Notes: a model not told the origin generated them from the letters alone. A stretch of 40,666 nucleotides of DNA from an uncultured Pelagibacteraceae bacterium (GCA_902597215.1 CACJWU010000004.1:1-40666), one strand, 5' to 3'. Positions 1 through 8,807 are shown, numbered from the stretch's first letter. Made by a program: numbers and translations.

Positions 1-203
1 CTGACAATATCATTGTCTATCAAACCTATAGTACCAATACCAGCTCTTACTAGATTTTCTGCAGCAGGGCATCCTAAACCACCTAATCCAACCATTAAAA
101 CTTTGGAGGACATAATTTTTTTTTGTCCTTTAGCACCTATATTTTTTAAAACTAATTGTCTTGAAAATCTTTCTATTAGAGATTTATTTAAACCATTTTT
201 CAT
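1..203 (-). CDS. ThiF/MoeB-family E1-like adenylyltransferase, N-terminal part only
   Basis: The gene begins at 203 and runs off the left edge, so only about 67 codons are visible. The translation starts MKNGLNKSLIERFSRQLVL and reaches the Rossmann-type nucleotide-binding motif VGLGGLGCPAAENL, followed by a strand ending in an acidic ID-ND pair. This is the usual start of ThiF/MoeB/HesA enzymes, which adenylate the C-terminus of a ubiquitin-like sulfur carrier (MoaD or ThiS) for molybdopterin or thiamine synthesis. Its ATG overlaps the dut stop as ATGA (200-203), which implies translational coupling and membership of the dut operon. The catalytic and zinc-binding part lies outside the window, so MoeB cannot be told from ThiF. 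Confidence 0.8.
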   Translation of the reverse strand, partial: MKNGLNKSLIERFSRQLVLKNIGAKGQKKIMSSKVLMVGLGGLGCPAAENLVRAGIGTIGLIDNDIV

Positions 204-637
204 TTACCAGTAGATCCAAACCCCCTTTCACCTCTTATAGACTCTGGAAGTTCTTTTACTTCCTCTAATTCCATTTTTATAATTGGAGTTAATACCATTT
301 GAGCAACTCTATCTTTGTTGTTAATTATAAATTTTTTACTTCCATGATTAAATAAAATGATTTTAATTTCTCCTCTATAATCACTATCAATAGTTCCTGG
401 CGTATTTAAAACACTAATATTATTTTTTGCTGCTAAGCCAGATCTTGGTCTAATTTGAATTTCATAATCTTTAGGGAATGCAACTGACAAGCCTGTTGGA
501 ACAAGACAAGACTTGCCTGGTTCTAAATTAATTGTATTTTCTATAAAAGCCATTAAATCCATACCAGATGCTCCATTTGTTTTGTATGTGGGTAATTCAA
601 CACTAGGATTTAATTTTTTGATTAAAACTTTAATCAT
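200..637 (-). CDS. dut: Deoxyuridine 5'-triphosphate nucleotidohydrolase (dUTPase)
   Basis: Hydrolyses dUTP to dUMP and diphosphate, which keeps uracil out of DNA and feeds thymidylate synthesis. The 145-aa product has the normal length of trimeric dUTPases, and all five family motifs are visible in order: NGASGMDL (21-28), PRSGLA (64-69), the catalytic segment GTIDSDYRGE (81-90), RVAQMV (110-115) and the C-terminal GERGFGSTGK (136-145) that closes over the nucleotide. The ATG at 637 shares its last-to-first base with the coaBC stop (TAATG), and its own stop overlaps the next start as ATGA. It is therefore an inner gene of a tightly packed minus-strand operon. Identification is secure. Confidence 0.97.
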   Translation of the reverse strand: MIKVLIKKLNPSVELPTYKTNGASGMDLMAFIENTINLEPGKSCLVPTGLSVAFPKDYEIQIRPRSGLAAKNNISVLNTPGTIDSDYRGEIKIILFNHGSKKFIINNKDRVAQMVLTPIIKMELEEVKELPESIRGERGFGSTGK

Positions 638-1836
638 TAATTTAAATGATTAATAATTTTTTCTGTGATTTCATCTGAAATTTCAAATTTAGATTTGTAT
701 TTGAGTTTTTCAGAAATATTGTTTTTATAAAAAATTGATACTTCATTAAAATCTGAGTCAAATCCAATTTTTTTATTTGATACATCGTTTGCAACTATCC
801 AGTCACAATTTTTTTCAACAAGTTTTTGAGTGGCATATTTTTCTAAATTTTTAGTTTCTGCAGCAAATCCAATTACAAGCTTAGGTCTCAAAGAGTTGTG
901 ATTAGAAATATAATTTAGAATATCTACATTTTTTTCTAATTCTAAATTTAGATTATCTTGTTTTTTAATTTTTTCTTTATAAATGTTTTTTACCTTATAA
1001 TCACTTACGGCTGCAGAAAATATTGCAACATCAGCAGGCAAGTTTTTAAGCGTTATTTGAAACATTTCTTCAGCAGTCTCAACTTTAATTAAACGAATGT
1101 TATCATTTATTTCCAAATTTGTTGGTCCAGAAATCAAGGTTGTATCAAAACCTTTATTTGATAAGGATTTTGCGATCTCATATCCTTGTTTTCCACTTGA
1201 TTTATTAGTAATAAATCTTACTGGATCTATGTATTCATTAGTGGGTCCTGCAGTTACTATTGCTTTTAACCTATTGTTTTTTTTTAAACTTTTAAAATAG
1301 TTTTCCAGTTCATCTACTATTTTTATTGGTTCAGACATTTTTCCTTCGCCGTATTCACCACATGCCATATCTCCTATTTCAGGGCCAATTAATTTATAGT
1401 TATAAGTTTTTAGTTTTGCTGTATTTTGTTTAGTAGATTGATGATCCCACATTCTTACATTCATTGCAGGAGCAATAAAAATTTTTTTGTTTGAGGCAAG
1501 AGCAACAGTAGATGCTAGATCGTCAGAATTTCCATTTGCAAGTTTAGATATTGTATTAGCCGTTGCAGGAGCAATTAAAATTAAATCTGCCCATCTAGAA
1601 AGACTAATATGATCCATTTCTGCTTCATTTTCATTATCAAAAAGATCTTGATAAACCTTTGATTTAGATAATGAAGAAATTGACAGAGGTGTAACAAATT
1701 TAGCTCCACTTTTGGTAATAATGGTTTTAATGATTACCCCCTTTTTTTTTAGAAGTCTAATTACTTCAAGGCTTTTGTAAGCAGCTACACCACCACAAAT
1801 GATTAATAAAATTTTTTTATCTTTTAAATTGTTCAT
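637..1836 (-). CDS. coaBC: Bifunctional phosphopantothenoylcysteine decarboxylase / phosphopantothenate-cysteine ligase
   Basis: Carries out two consecutive steps of coenzyme A synthesis: it joins 4'-phosphopantothenate to cysteine, then decarboxylates the product using FMN. The 399-aa protein shows the N-terminal CoaC flavoprotein domain with ICGGVAAYKS (13-22), the active-site His in DHISLSRWAD (His76), the PAMN motif (123-126) and the catalytic Cys in MACGEYGEGKM (Cys159). The CoaB ligase domain starts near residue 190 with VTAGPTNEYIDPVRFITN. Length and order match other bacterial fusions. The start lies 8 nt after the ubiB stop, and the stop overlaps dut as TAATG. coaBC next to dut is a common bacterial arrangement. 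Confidence 0.97.
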   Translation of the reverse strand: MNNLKDKKILLIICGGVAAYKSLEVIRLLKKKGVIIKTIITKSGAKFVTPLSISSLSKSKVYQDLFDNENEAEMDHISLSRWADLILIAPATANTISKLANGNSDDLASTVALASNKKIFIAPAMNVRMWDHQSTKQNTAKLKTYNYKLIGPEIGDMACGEYGEGKMSEPIKIVDELENYFKSLKKNNRLKAIVTAGPTNEYIDPVRFITNKSSGKQGYEIAKSLSNKGFDTTLISGPTNLEINDNIRLIKVETAEEMFQITLKNLPADVAIFSAAVSDYKVKNIYKEKIKKQDNLNLELEKNVDILNYISNHNSLRPKLVIGFAAETKNLEKYATQKLVEKNCDWIVANDVSNKKIGFDSDFNEVSIFYKNNISEKLKYKSKFEISDEITEKIINHLN

Positions 1837-1844
1837 TAAGTAAA

Positions 1845-3413
1845 TTAAAATACCAATAGACCAAAAATTACAAGGATTAATATCCCAATAATAGATTGAT
1901 TTCTAAAAGCAGTCATTTCTGATTTTTGTGTGTTTAAAGCTGAGTAAGAATTAGAATTTTGAGGTATTTGTCCACTAGCTAAATAAGTTAGAGCTTGATT
2001 TGCCTTATCCATTATTTCAGGAAATTCTGGCAATCTTTTAATCACCTCTGATGTATTTTGAAGTGTTTCATTGAACTTGGTCATAGGATCTTTTGTTTCC
2101 TTAAGCCAATTTTCAAGAACAGGTTTTGAAGTTGTCCAAATATTAGTATCAGGATTTAATTTTCTTGCTACACCTTCCACAACAACCATTGTTTTTTGTA
2201 ACATAAGAAGCTGAGGTTGAGTTTGCATGTTAAATTTTTCAGTTACATCAAATAATTGTTTTAATAGTTTTCCCCCAGAAATATCTTTGACAGCTTGACC
2301 AAAAATAGGCTCTCCGATTGAGCGTAAAGCTTGTGCTAAGTCATCAATTGGAACTTCTTTAGGAACAAGACCTGCAACTAAGTGCACTTCTGCTACTTTC
2401 CGATAATCTCTTTGAATAAATCCAAATAAAATCTCTGCTAAAAATCTTTTACTCATTTTATCTAGTCTTCCCATAATGCCAAAATCAATTGGTACTATTT
2501 GACCATCATTATCAATAAATATATTTCCTTGGTGCATATCGGCATGAAAGAAACCATCTCTTACAGCGTGTCTTAAAAAATTTTGAATTATATCCTCAGC
2601 TATTTTTTTTGTATTGAAGTTTTTATCTTTAAGTTTTTTTGTCTCTCTAATTGATATTCCATCTATCCAATCAAGTGTCATTACATTTTCGCTAGTATAA
2701 TTCCAATATATTTGAGGAACTCTAAACCCAGTATCATTTTTGGTATTTTCCGAGTATTCATTTGCTGCTGCAGCTTCAAATCTCAAATCCATTTCAAGAT
2801 TAGTAATTTCTTTGAGTAAAAATACAACTTCTACCAACTTAAGCCTTTTTGTTTTTTTTATAAAAGACTCAATCAAAAAAGCAAAAAGCATCATTGCATC
2901 AATTTCCTCATTAAATATTTTTTTGATATTTGGTCTAAGAATTTTAATTGCCACATCTTTAATTGTCCCATTATCATTAATTTGGGCTTTATGGACTTGA
3001 GCTATTGAGGCAGCAGCAACAGGTTCGCTAAGATTTATTATTGAATTGTAGGTTGTATCACCCAAATCGTTTTTAATTATTTCTTTTGCTTGAAATATTG
3101 AAAAGGGAGGCAATTTATCTTGAAGGTTTTCAAGTTTTTTTGAAAGTTCTTCACCAATTATATCTGGTCTTGTCGCTAAAAATTGGCCTAGTTTTATAAA
3201 AGTTGTTCCCATAGACTCCAATGATCTTGATAATCTTTCACCTTCATCTTTGTTAATTTCAGTTTCTTTTTTTTTATTAAAAGAAAAAGAAAGAATATTA
3301 AAAAGGACTTTAATTGATGTTGGTGGCTTTTGAAATTTTGATACGATATTTAAAATATCAGATTGAGCAACTTTTCTTCCAAGTTTAAATAAAGTAATGA
3401 ATTTTTTTATCAT
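1845..3413 (-). CDS. ubiB: UbiB-family atypical kinase/ATPase of ubiquinone biosynthesis
   Basis: Membrane-associated ABC1/ADCK/UbiB protein needed for ubiquinone synthesis, probably as an ATPase rather than a protein kinase. Visible hallmarks are the KxGQ motif (IKLGQFLATRPD, near residue 74), the alanine-rich loop AAASIAQVHKA, the lysine strand VAIKILRP, the catalytic-loop segment HADMHQGN and the metal-binding DFG in PIDFGIMG. The last ~18 residues (SIIGILILVIFGLLVF) form a membrane anchor. I chose the ATG at 3413, giving 522 aa, because it overlaps the ubiE stop as TAATG like other junctions in this operon. A TTG four codons upstream (3425) is open but lies inside ubiE. It follows ubiE directly, so the two quinone genes form one unit. 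Confidence 0.95.
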   Translation of the reverse strand: MIKKFITLFKLGRKVAQSDILNIVSKFQKPPTSIKVLFNILSFSFNKKKETEINKDEGERLSRSLESMGTTFIKLGQFLATRPDIIGEELSKKLENLQDKLPPFSIFQAKEIIKNDLGDTTYNSIINLSEPVAAASIAQVHKAQINDNGTIKDVAIKILRPNIKKIFNEEIDAMMLFAFLIESFIKKTKRLKLVEVVFLLKEITNLEMDLRFEAAAANEYSENTKNDTGFRVPQIYWNYTSENVMTLDWIDGISIRETKKLKDKNFNTKKIAEDIIQNFLRHAVRDGFFHADMHQGNIFIDNDGQIVPIDFGIMGRLDKMSKRFLAEILFGFIQRDYRKVAEVHLVAGLVPKEVPIDDLAQALRSIGEPIFGQAVKDISGGKLLKQLFDVTEKFNMQTQPQLLMLQKTMVVVEGVARKLNPDTNIWTTSKPVLENWLKETKDPMTKFNETLQNTSEVIKRLPEFPEIMDKANQALTYLASGQIPQNSNSYSALNTQKSEMTAFRNQSIIGILILVIFGLLVF

Positions 3414-4117
3414 TAAAATTTCCAACCACTGTGAATAGATACTATTCCACCAGATAAGTTTCTATAATCACACTTATAGAAACCACTTTCCTTCATCAAA
3501 TCAATAAGCTCTTCTTGATTGATAAAATCCTTAATACTTTTTATCAAATACTCATATGGACCTTTTTTACCTACAACAATTTTTCCAATGACAGGTATAA
3601 GCTTTGAATAATTATTATATATATAATTTAAACCTGTATTTTGTATTTTTGAAAACTCAAGGCATAGAAAACGACCCCCAGGCTTGAGAACCCGGTTGGC
3701 TTCCTTTAATACTTTTTTAATATTAAAGGTATTCCTCAAACCAAAACTGATTACATAAAAATCAAAACTATCTTTTTTTAACGGTAAGTTTTCAGCAGAA
3801 GATATTACCCATTCGATATTTTTAAATTCATTTAACTTTTCTTTACCTTTATCAATCATTCCTTTGTTAGGATCAACACATGTAACTTTTGCTTTTGATT
3901 TGACAGAATTTAAAAAAAGTTTAGCAATATCTCCTGTACCACATGCAACATCTACTAAAGTTTGATTAGCTGTTGCATTCATCATATTAATGAGATTTTT
4001 CTTCCAATATCGATGTGTGCCTAATGAAATTATATCATTCATAAGGTCATATTGATCATAAACTTGATCAAAGACGCTCTGCACTAACCCTTTTTTATTT
4101 TGAAGATATTGTTGCAT
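3413..4117 (-). CDS. ubiE: Demethylmenaquinone/2-methoxy-6-polyprenyl-1,4-benzoquinol C-methyltransferase
   Basis: Class I SAM-dependent methyltransferase that adds the C-methyl group to the ubiquinone ring precursor. The SAM-binding motif VDVACGTGDIA sits at 55-65 and is followed by an acidic loop (CVDPNKGMI). The UbiE signatures DxxNDxxSLGxHRxWK (around 24-39) and RVLKPGGRFLCLEFS are present. Length of 234 aa is typical. The gene opens the minus-strand operon ubiE-ubiB-coaBC-dut-moeB and diverges from mutM with only 31 nt between the start codons (4118-4148). Both promoters must therefore overlap or reach into the coding regions. Confidence 0.95.
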   Translation of the reverse strand: MQQYLQNKKGLVQSVFDQVYDQYDLMNDIISLGTHRYWKKNLINMMNATANQTLVDVACGTGDIAKLFLNSVKSKAKVTCVDPNKGMIDKGKEKLNEFKNIEWVISSAENLPLKKDSFDFYVISFGLRNTFNIKKVLKEANRVLKPGGRFLCLEFSKIQNTGLNYIYNNYSKLIPVIGKIVVGKKGPYEYLIKSIKDFINQEELIDLMKESGFYKCDYRNLSGGIVSIHSGWKF

Positions 4118-4148
4118 AAAAGTAATTATATATTCAATATAGTATTAA

Positions 4149-5015
4149 ATGCCAGAATTACCAGAAGTAGAAATAGTAAGACAGACACTTAATAATAAAA
4201 TTAAACAAAAAACTGTCAAAAAGGTAATTGTTAAAAACAGCAATCTAAGATTTAAAGTACCTTCAAAATTTTCAAAAATTCTCAAAAATCAAAAAATATT
4301 AAAAGTATGTAGATTTTCAAAATACTTATTAATATATCTATCAAATGAAAATATTTGTTTAGTTCATCTCGGGATGTCAGGTACTATTCATATTGTTAAT
4401 TTTAAAAAAAAAAATTTATTTACAAATGCAAGTTTTTATAATTATCCAAATTTACCTAGTAAACATAATCATATAGAAATTTTTTTTGATAATTTTAAGA
4501 TAGTTTACAATGATCCAAGAAGATTTGGTTATTTTGAAATAATAAAAAATAAAATTTATTTAAAAAAAAGATTTTCTTATTTTGGACCTGAACCTTCCAG
4601 TCCTGAATTTAATGTTAATTACGTAAGTTCATATTTAAAAAAAAAGGAAAAAAATATAAAGAATTTTTTGTTAGATCAAAAGTTTATTTCTGGGATTGGT
4701 AATATTTATGCAAGTGAAATTTTATATTTATGTAGAATCAGACCGGATAGAAAAGGAAAATTTTTTAATAAAAATGATTGTGCAAATTTAATAAAGAATA
4801 CAAAAATTGTTATATCTGACGCAATTAATAAAGGTGGATCGAGTATAAGAAATTTTAAAAATGTTTATGGAAAAGACGGTCAATTCCAAAAAATATTTAA
4901 AGTTTATCAAAGAGAAGGTGAGAATTGTAAAAGGGTAAACTGCAAAGGTATAATATTAAAAAAAAATATTTCTAATAGATCTTCTTTCTTTTGTAATTTT
5001 TGTCAAAAAAAATGA
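4149..5015 (+). CDS. mutM: Formamidopyrimidine-DNA glycosylase
   Basis: Bifunctional glycosylase/AP lyase that removes 8-oxoguanine and formamidopyrimidines from DNA. The protein begins MPELPEVEIV, in which Pro2 is the catalytic Schiff-base residue and Glu3 the acid. A central IGNIYASEILY segment (helix-two-turn-helix) and a C-terminal zinc finger (CKRVNC near 258 and CNFC near the end) are present. Length 288 aa is slightly longer than the usual ~270 because of lysine-rich loops. It is divergent from ubiE, and the rpsT promoter follows 10 nt after the stop. The order ubiE/mutM/rpsT/dnaA is typical of Alphaproteobacteria. Confidence 0.96.
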   Translation: MPELPEVEIVRQTLNNKIKQKTVKKVIVKNSNLRFKVPSKFSKILKNQKILKVCRFSKYLLIYLSNENICLVHLGMSGTIHIVNFKKKNLFTNASFYNYPNLPSKHNHIEIFFDNFKIVYNDPRRFGYFEIIKNKIYLKKRFSYFGPEPSSPEFNVNYVSSYLKKKEKNIKNFLLDQKFISGIGNIYASEILYLCRIRPDRKGKFFNKNDCANLIKNTKIVISDAINKGGSSIRNFKNVYGKDGQFQKIFKVYQREGENCKRVNCKGIILKKNISNRSSFFCNFCQKK

Positions 5016-5024
5016 ATAATTTGA

Positions 5025-5053
5025 TTGACCCGTATTAATTCCCAAGTTATACC
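5025..5053 (+). promoter_or_regulatory. Predicted sigma-70 promoter of rpsT
   Basis: A -35 box TTGACC (5025-5030) and a -10 box TATACC (5048-5053) are separated by exactly 17 nt. A start site about 7 nt after the -10 box would fall at 5059-5062, immediately before the rpsT ATG at 5063. The mRNA would then be leaderless or nearly so, and I see no Shine-Dalgarno sequence in the gap. This is a prediction from box match and spacing only. Confidence 0.55.
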
Positions 5054-5062
5054 CCTGCAAAA

Positions 5063-5326
5063 ATGGCAAATACAAAATCAGCAATTAAAAGAATTAGAAG
5101 AATATCCAAACAAACAGCTGTTAACAAAGCTAGAAAAAGTAGATATAAAAATGCTTTAAAAAAAATAAAACTTTTAATTGAGGCTAAAAAAAAAGAAGAG
5201 GCTAAAAAATTCTTACCCAAGTTGAATTCAGAATTAATGAAGATAGCAAAAACTGGAATAATAAAAAAACAAAATGCTTCCAGAAACGTTTCAAGAATAA
5301 CAAAAAAAATTGCTTCTATAAAATAA
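5063..5326 (+). CDS. rpsT: Small ribosomal subunit protein bS20
   Basis: Primary 16S rRNA-binding protein of the 30S subunit. The 87-aa lysine-rich sequence opens with the family signature MANTKSAIKRIRRISKQ and contains NKARKSRYKNALKKIK, consistent with the three-helix bundle of bS20. The reverse strand also has a long open frame across this region, but it is a shadow of the Lys/Ile codons. A good promoter lies 10-38 nt upstream, so the gene appears to be transcribed on its own between mutM and dnaA. A stem-loop follows the stop. Confidence 0.97.
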   Translation: MANTKSAIKRIRRISKQTAVNKARKSRYKNALKKIKLLIEAKKKEEAKKFLPKLNSELMKIAKTGIIKKQNASRNVSRITKKIASIK

Positions 5327-5328
5327 TA

Positions 5329-5359
5329 CCTCAGGTTGATATTAAGATTCAACCCCAGG
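5329..5359 (+). other. Stem-loop after rpsT
   Basis: GGTTGA (5334-5339) pairs with TCAACC (5349-5354) around a 9-nt loop. The stem extends past two mismatches with CCT (5329-5331) and AGG (5357-5359). No T-tract follows, so it is not a canonical intrinsic terminator. It could act as an mRNA 3' stabiliser or a processing site. Confidence 0.4.
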
Positions 5360-5585
5360 ATCTACAAAATCTATAAATGATAATTTTAAGAGTACAATAT
5401 TTAGACTTAGTAAATATTTAAAACAATTTAATTCAATTATAAATTTTATTTAAAAAATCAAAATCTTTTTAGATAATTCTCAAACTGATTGCACAATCGT
5501 AGATTTTATTTTTTTTTAAATTTATAAAATTATTTGTTGCAATAATTTTTATTATCAGTTCTAAAGTATCTGTCTCCAATTAGTT
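5360..5585 (+). other. AT-rich dnaA upstream region
   Basis: Together with the rpsT stem-loop this 259-nt gap is the longest in the window. It is strongly AT-rich, with a run of nine T at 5509-5517, and carries one small inverted repeat, GATTG-CA-CAATC (5487-5498). A TTGCAA at 5537-5542 with TCTAAA 17 nt downstream could be a weak dnaA promoter, and TATAAA-like strings are frequent. I looked on both strands for TTATNCACA DnaA boxes and found no convincing one, so the sequence gives no support for an origin here. Confidence 0.3.
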
Positions 5586-7007
5586 ATGAATAACTCATTT
5601 ATTAATAAAAATCTAAATAATACTAAAACAACAAGTTTAGATTGGATTTTAATTCAATCGGAAATGAAAAATAAATTAGGTTTAGAAATTTATGAAAGTT
5701 GGTTGAAGAAAATCGATCTTGTTGAGGAATTTAGCAATTATATATTATTATCAGTCCCGACTAGATTTATTCGTGATTGGATTACCTCAAGATACTTGGA
5801 TCAAATTTTACAAATAATAAAAAGTTATAAAAAAAAGTTAATAAGAATTGAGTTTAAAATTACAGAAATAAAGAACAAAAAACAGGAGTCTAATATTCAG
5901 GAATTTCAATTAGGTGAAAAAAAAGAAAACATTTCCTTTATAAAAGACTCATACCTGCAGTATAATAGAATTGATCCAAATAAAAGATTTGATAATTTTA
6001 TTACTGGTTCTAGTAACAAATTAGCTTTTGAAGCTTCCTTAAAAGTTTCAGAAAATCTTTCGTATTACAATCCGCTTTATATTTATGGTGGTGTGGGTAT
6101 GGGAAAAACACACTTACTCAATTCGATTGGATTGGAGTTAAAAAAAAATCATAGAGTAATGTTCATTTCTGCTGAGCGTTTTATGTATCAATTTGTAAAG
6201 TCAATAAAAGCAAATGAAATGGTAAAATTTAAAGAATATTTTAGAAATACAAATATTTTGCTGATAGATGACATTCAGTTTATGAATGGTAAAGAGGCTA
6301 TGCAAGAAGAGTTTTTTCATACTTTTAATGCATTAATGGACAAAGGTTCTCAAATAATAATTTCTGCAGACAGACCACCCAGTAAATTATCAAGAATACA
6401 AGAAAGAATTAAATCAAGATTTTCTGGAGGTTTAGTTGTAGATATACAAAAACCAGATTATGAATTAAGAAACAAGATTGTAAAAAACAAAGCGCATGAA
6501 TTAAGCGACCTTTACTCAGAAAAACTTAAAATACCTAAAGAGATTGAAGACTTTATAAGCTCTGAAATAACTTCTAGTATACGGGAAATTGTTGGTGCGA
6601 TTAATAGAATAGTTTCATTTTCGAGAATATATAACAAGATACCAAATTTATCTGAAACAAAAGTAATTTTAAAAGATTTACTCAATTTGACTGAAAATAA
6701 AGTCTCAATTGATTTAATTCAAACAACTGTATGTAAATTTTTTAAAATAAGTAAAAATGAAATGCTTTCTTCTCGTAGATCGAGATATTTAGTCAGGCCT
6801 AGACAAACAGCTATCTATTTGACAAAAATTTTGACATCTAAATCTTTACCAGAAATTGGAAGGGAATTTTCTAATAGAGATCATACAACCATAATTCATT
6901 CTGTTAAAACTATTGAAAAATTAAAAGAAAATGATCCTGAAGTTGTAAATAATTTAAATAAGCTCAAAAATCAGATTTTATATAATAACAAAAACAATGA
7001 AATTTAG
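5586..7007 (+). CDS. dnaA: Chromosomal replication initiator protein DnaA
   Basis: AAA+ ATPase that binds DnaA boxes and opens the replication origin. The 473-aa protein has domain I (about 20-100, starting with SLDWILIQSEMKNKLGLEIYESW), a short variable domain II, the AAA+ domain III with Walker A GGVGMGKT (168-175) and Walker B LLIDDIQF (around 225-232), and domain IV with the DNA-binding signature RDHTTIIHSV (His near 433). The length is usual for Alphaproteobacteria. The 3' end overlaps dnaN by 11 nt, so the two are co-translated. No recF or gyrB follows, which is typical of alphaproteobacterial loci. Confidence 0.98.
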   Translation: MNNSFINKNLNNTKTTSLDWILIQSEMKNKLGLEIYESWLKKIDLVEEFSNYILLSVPTRFIRDWITSRYLDQILQIIKSYKKKLIRIEFKITEIKNKKQESNIQEFQLGEKKENISFIKDSYLQYNRIDPNKRFDNFITGSSNKLAFEASLKVSENLSYYNPLYIYGGVGMGKTHLLNSIGLELKKNHRVMFISAERFMYQFVKSIKANEMVKFKEYFRNTNILLIDDIQFMNGKEAMQEEFFHTFNALMDKGSQIIISADRPPSKLSRIQERIKSRFSGGLVVDIQKPDYELRNKIVKNKAHELSDLYSEKLKIPKEIEDFISSEITSSIREIVGAINRIVSFSRIYNKIPNLSETKVILKDLLNLTENKVSIDLIQTTVCKFFKISKNEMLSSRRSRYLVRPRQTAIYLTKILTSKSLPEIGREFSNRDHTTIIHSVKTIEKLKENDPEVVNNLNKLKNQILYNNKNNEI

Positions 7008-8109
7008 CGTTAATCAACAAGATCTCCAGCAAGCGTTGAATTTTTGTCAGGGGGTTATAGAAAAAAGAAGCACCTTACCGATTTTGTCAAATATTCTTTT
7101 GGATGCTAGAGACTCAAAACTGATTATCACAGCAACTGATCTTGATCTAATATTTATTCACCAAATAAAGAATATTGAAGTAATTGATGAAGGCAAGACT
7201 ACTACTTCATCATCAATAATGTATGACATTGTAAGAAAATTTGCATCAGGAAAAAAAATCAATTTAAATTTAACTGATGTAAGTCAATTACACTTAGAGT
7301 CTGAAAAATCAAATTTTAATTTGAACTGTATAAGTGCTACTGAATTTCCAATCACCGATGAAAATTTTAATGAAAATGAATTTTCAATTAAATCAAAACA
7401 TTTATTGAAATTGCTAAACAAGTGTAAATTTTCAATTTCTAATGATGAAACTCGTCATTATTTGAGTGGTATATACCTTCACACTAATCAAGTCGAAGAT
7501 AAAAACTATCTCACCGCTGTTGCAACTGATAGTCATCGGATGTCTATATCAAAAATAAGATTGGATCAAAAAATAGATTTTGATCCAATTATTTTACCAA
7601 AAAAGACTATTTTTCAACTTTGCTCTTTACTAGACAGTTATGATGGTGATGTTAAGATTTCTAATCTAAAATCAAAAATTAAGTTTGAACTTGATGATAG
7701 TATTTTAATATCAAAATTAATTGATGGAAAATTCCCAAATTATGTTCAAGTAATTCCAAAGAATAATCAAAAAAAATTAGAATTAAGCTTAAAGTCTTTT
7801 TTAAACTCAATAGATAGAGTTGCCTCTGTATCACTTGATAAAAAAGATGGTGTAAAATTTAGCTTAAAACAAAATGTTTTGGATTTGTCAGTGAATAATA
7901 CTAATAGTGGTGATGGAAAAGAAACACTTTCGGTAAAGTTCGACCATGAGTTAGAAATAAGTTTTAATTCAAGATATTTGATTGATGTTGCATCTCAATT
8001 TGATGGAGAAAAAATAGAGTTATTCTTAAACGACACCGGATCTCCTGCTTTAATAAAAGATCCAAGTGATTTTGATAGTATTTATGTTATCATGCCAATG
8101 AAAGGTTAG
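6997..8109 (+). CDS. dnaN: DNA polymerase III beta subunit (sliding clamp)
   Basis: Dimeric ring that tethers DNA polymerase III and other enzymes to DNA. The 370-aa sequence fits the three repeated clamp folds: it opens MKFSVNQQDLQQALNFCQGV, has the STLPILSNILLDA segment, contains TAVATDSHRMSI, and ends IYVIMPMKG, close to the normal C-terminal VMPMRL that borders the clamp-loader/polymerase pocket. The ATG lies 11 nt inside dnaA. The stop (TAG) shares the tetranucleotide TTAG with the stop of the convergent plsC gene, so no terminator separates them. Confidence 0.98.
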   Translation: MKFSVNQQDLQQALNFCQGVIEKRSTLPILSNILLDARDSKLIITATDLDLIFIHQIKNIEVIDEGKTTTSSSIMYDIVRKFASGKKINLNLTDVSQLHLESEKSNFNLNCISATEFPITDENFNENEFSIKSKHLLKLLNKCKFSISNDETRHYLSGIYLHTNQVEDKNYLTAVATDSHRMSISKIRLDQKIDFDPIILPKKTIFQLCSLLDSYDGDVKISNLKSKIKFELDDSILISKLIDGKFPNYVQVIPKNNQKKLELSLKSFLNSIDRVASVSLDKKDGVKFSLKQNVLDLSVNNTNSGDGKETLSVKFDHELEISFNSRYLIDVASQFDGEKIELFLNDTGSPALIKDPSDFDSIYVIMPMKG

Positions 8110-8807
8110 CTTATTCTGTCCAATTCAGAATAAATATTTTTTTCAAGAGTTTCTAAAAAATTTTTTTTTGATAAACCAGGATTTATAGGTTCAAGAATTG
8201 AAATTGTAATCTCTTTGTTAGGATTTTTCTTTCCTTTTTTTGGCCATACATAGCCAGAGTTGATTGCTATAGGTTGGCAAAAAATTTTTAATTCCTCATA
8301 TATCTTTGAAGCTCCTTTTTTAAAAGGTGATCTTTCATTTGGTAGAACTCTTGTCGCTTGAGGAAAAATGATTACTGGTCTGTTAGTATTATTTATCACA
8401 TTCTTTATCTCATCATAAAAGCCTAAGTTCTCTTTTGTAATTTGATCTCTTTTTACAGATATTGATCCTATTTTTTTTAAATACCATCCAAAAATCGGAA
8501 TATAGAGAAGTTCTCTTTTAAGAATAAAGACTGGTGAATTAAAAATTGTTTGAAGAAAGAAAGTTTCAAACATAGATTGATGAGAACAAGCAATAAAAAA
8601 TTTTTTATCTTTTAATATATTTTCTTTTCCTTTAATTGTAATTTTTGTTGAAAGAAAAATTTTTAAACAAAAAGCTGCCCAATGACCCATTGTTTTACCA
8701 CCAATTAATACAATTTTTTGTGGTAAAAAAAATGAAGGGACAAATATTATCGAAATTAAGATTATTCCAATAAAAAAAAATAAAGAAAATAGAAAACTTC
8801 TTACCAT
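8106..8807 (-). CDS. plsC: 1-acyl-sn-glycerol-3-phosphate acyltransferase (PlsC family)
   Basis: Membrane acyltransferase expected to acylate lysophosphatidic acid at sn-2 to give phosphatidic acid. Residues 5-30 form a hydrophobic membrane segment. Motif I reads HQSMFE (76-81), an HX4E version of the usual HX4D. Motif III is FPQATR (149-154) in place of FPEGTR. The family match (PlsC/LPLAT, 233 aa) is clear even though two motif positions differ, and other lysophospholipid acyltransferases are possible substrate-wise. The gene is the last of argH-lptM-lysA-plsC, starting 11 nt after lysA, and meets dnaN tail-to-tail with a 4-nt overlap. Confidence 0.88.
   Translation of the reverse strand: MVRSFLFSLFFFIGIILISIIFVPSFFLPQKIVLIGGKTMGHWAAFCLKIFLSTKITIKGKENILKDKKFFIACSHQSMFETFFLQTIFNSPVFILKRELLYIPIFGWYLKKIGSISVKRDQITKENLGFYDEIKNVINNTNRPVIIFPQATRVLPNERSPFKKGASKIYEELKIFCQPIAINSGYVWPKKGKKNPNKEITISILEPINPGLSKKNFLETLEKNIYSELDRIS

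Noticed and set aside
3414..3425. TTG start for ubiB, four codons upstream
   Set aside because: The ATG at 3413 forms the TAATG overlap seen at other junctions of the same operon, and the extra residues add nothing conserved.
5047..5352. 101-aa open frame antisense to rpsT
   Set aside because: A hydrophobic shadow of Lys/Ile/Ala codons in a real ribosomal protein gene.
5329..5359. Rho-independent terminator after rpsT
   Set aside because: The hairpin is real but has no T-tract, so it was recorded only as a stem-loop.
5360..5585. Replication origin (oriC) next to dnaA
   Set aside because: No TTATNCACA-like cluster on either strand; AT-richness alone is not evidence in this genome, and in many Alphaproteobacteria oriC is not beside dnaA.
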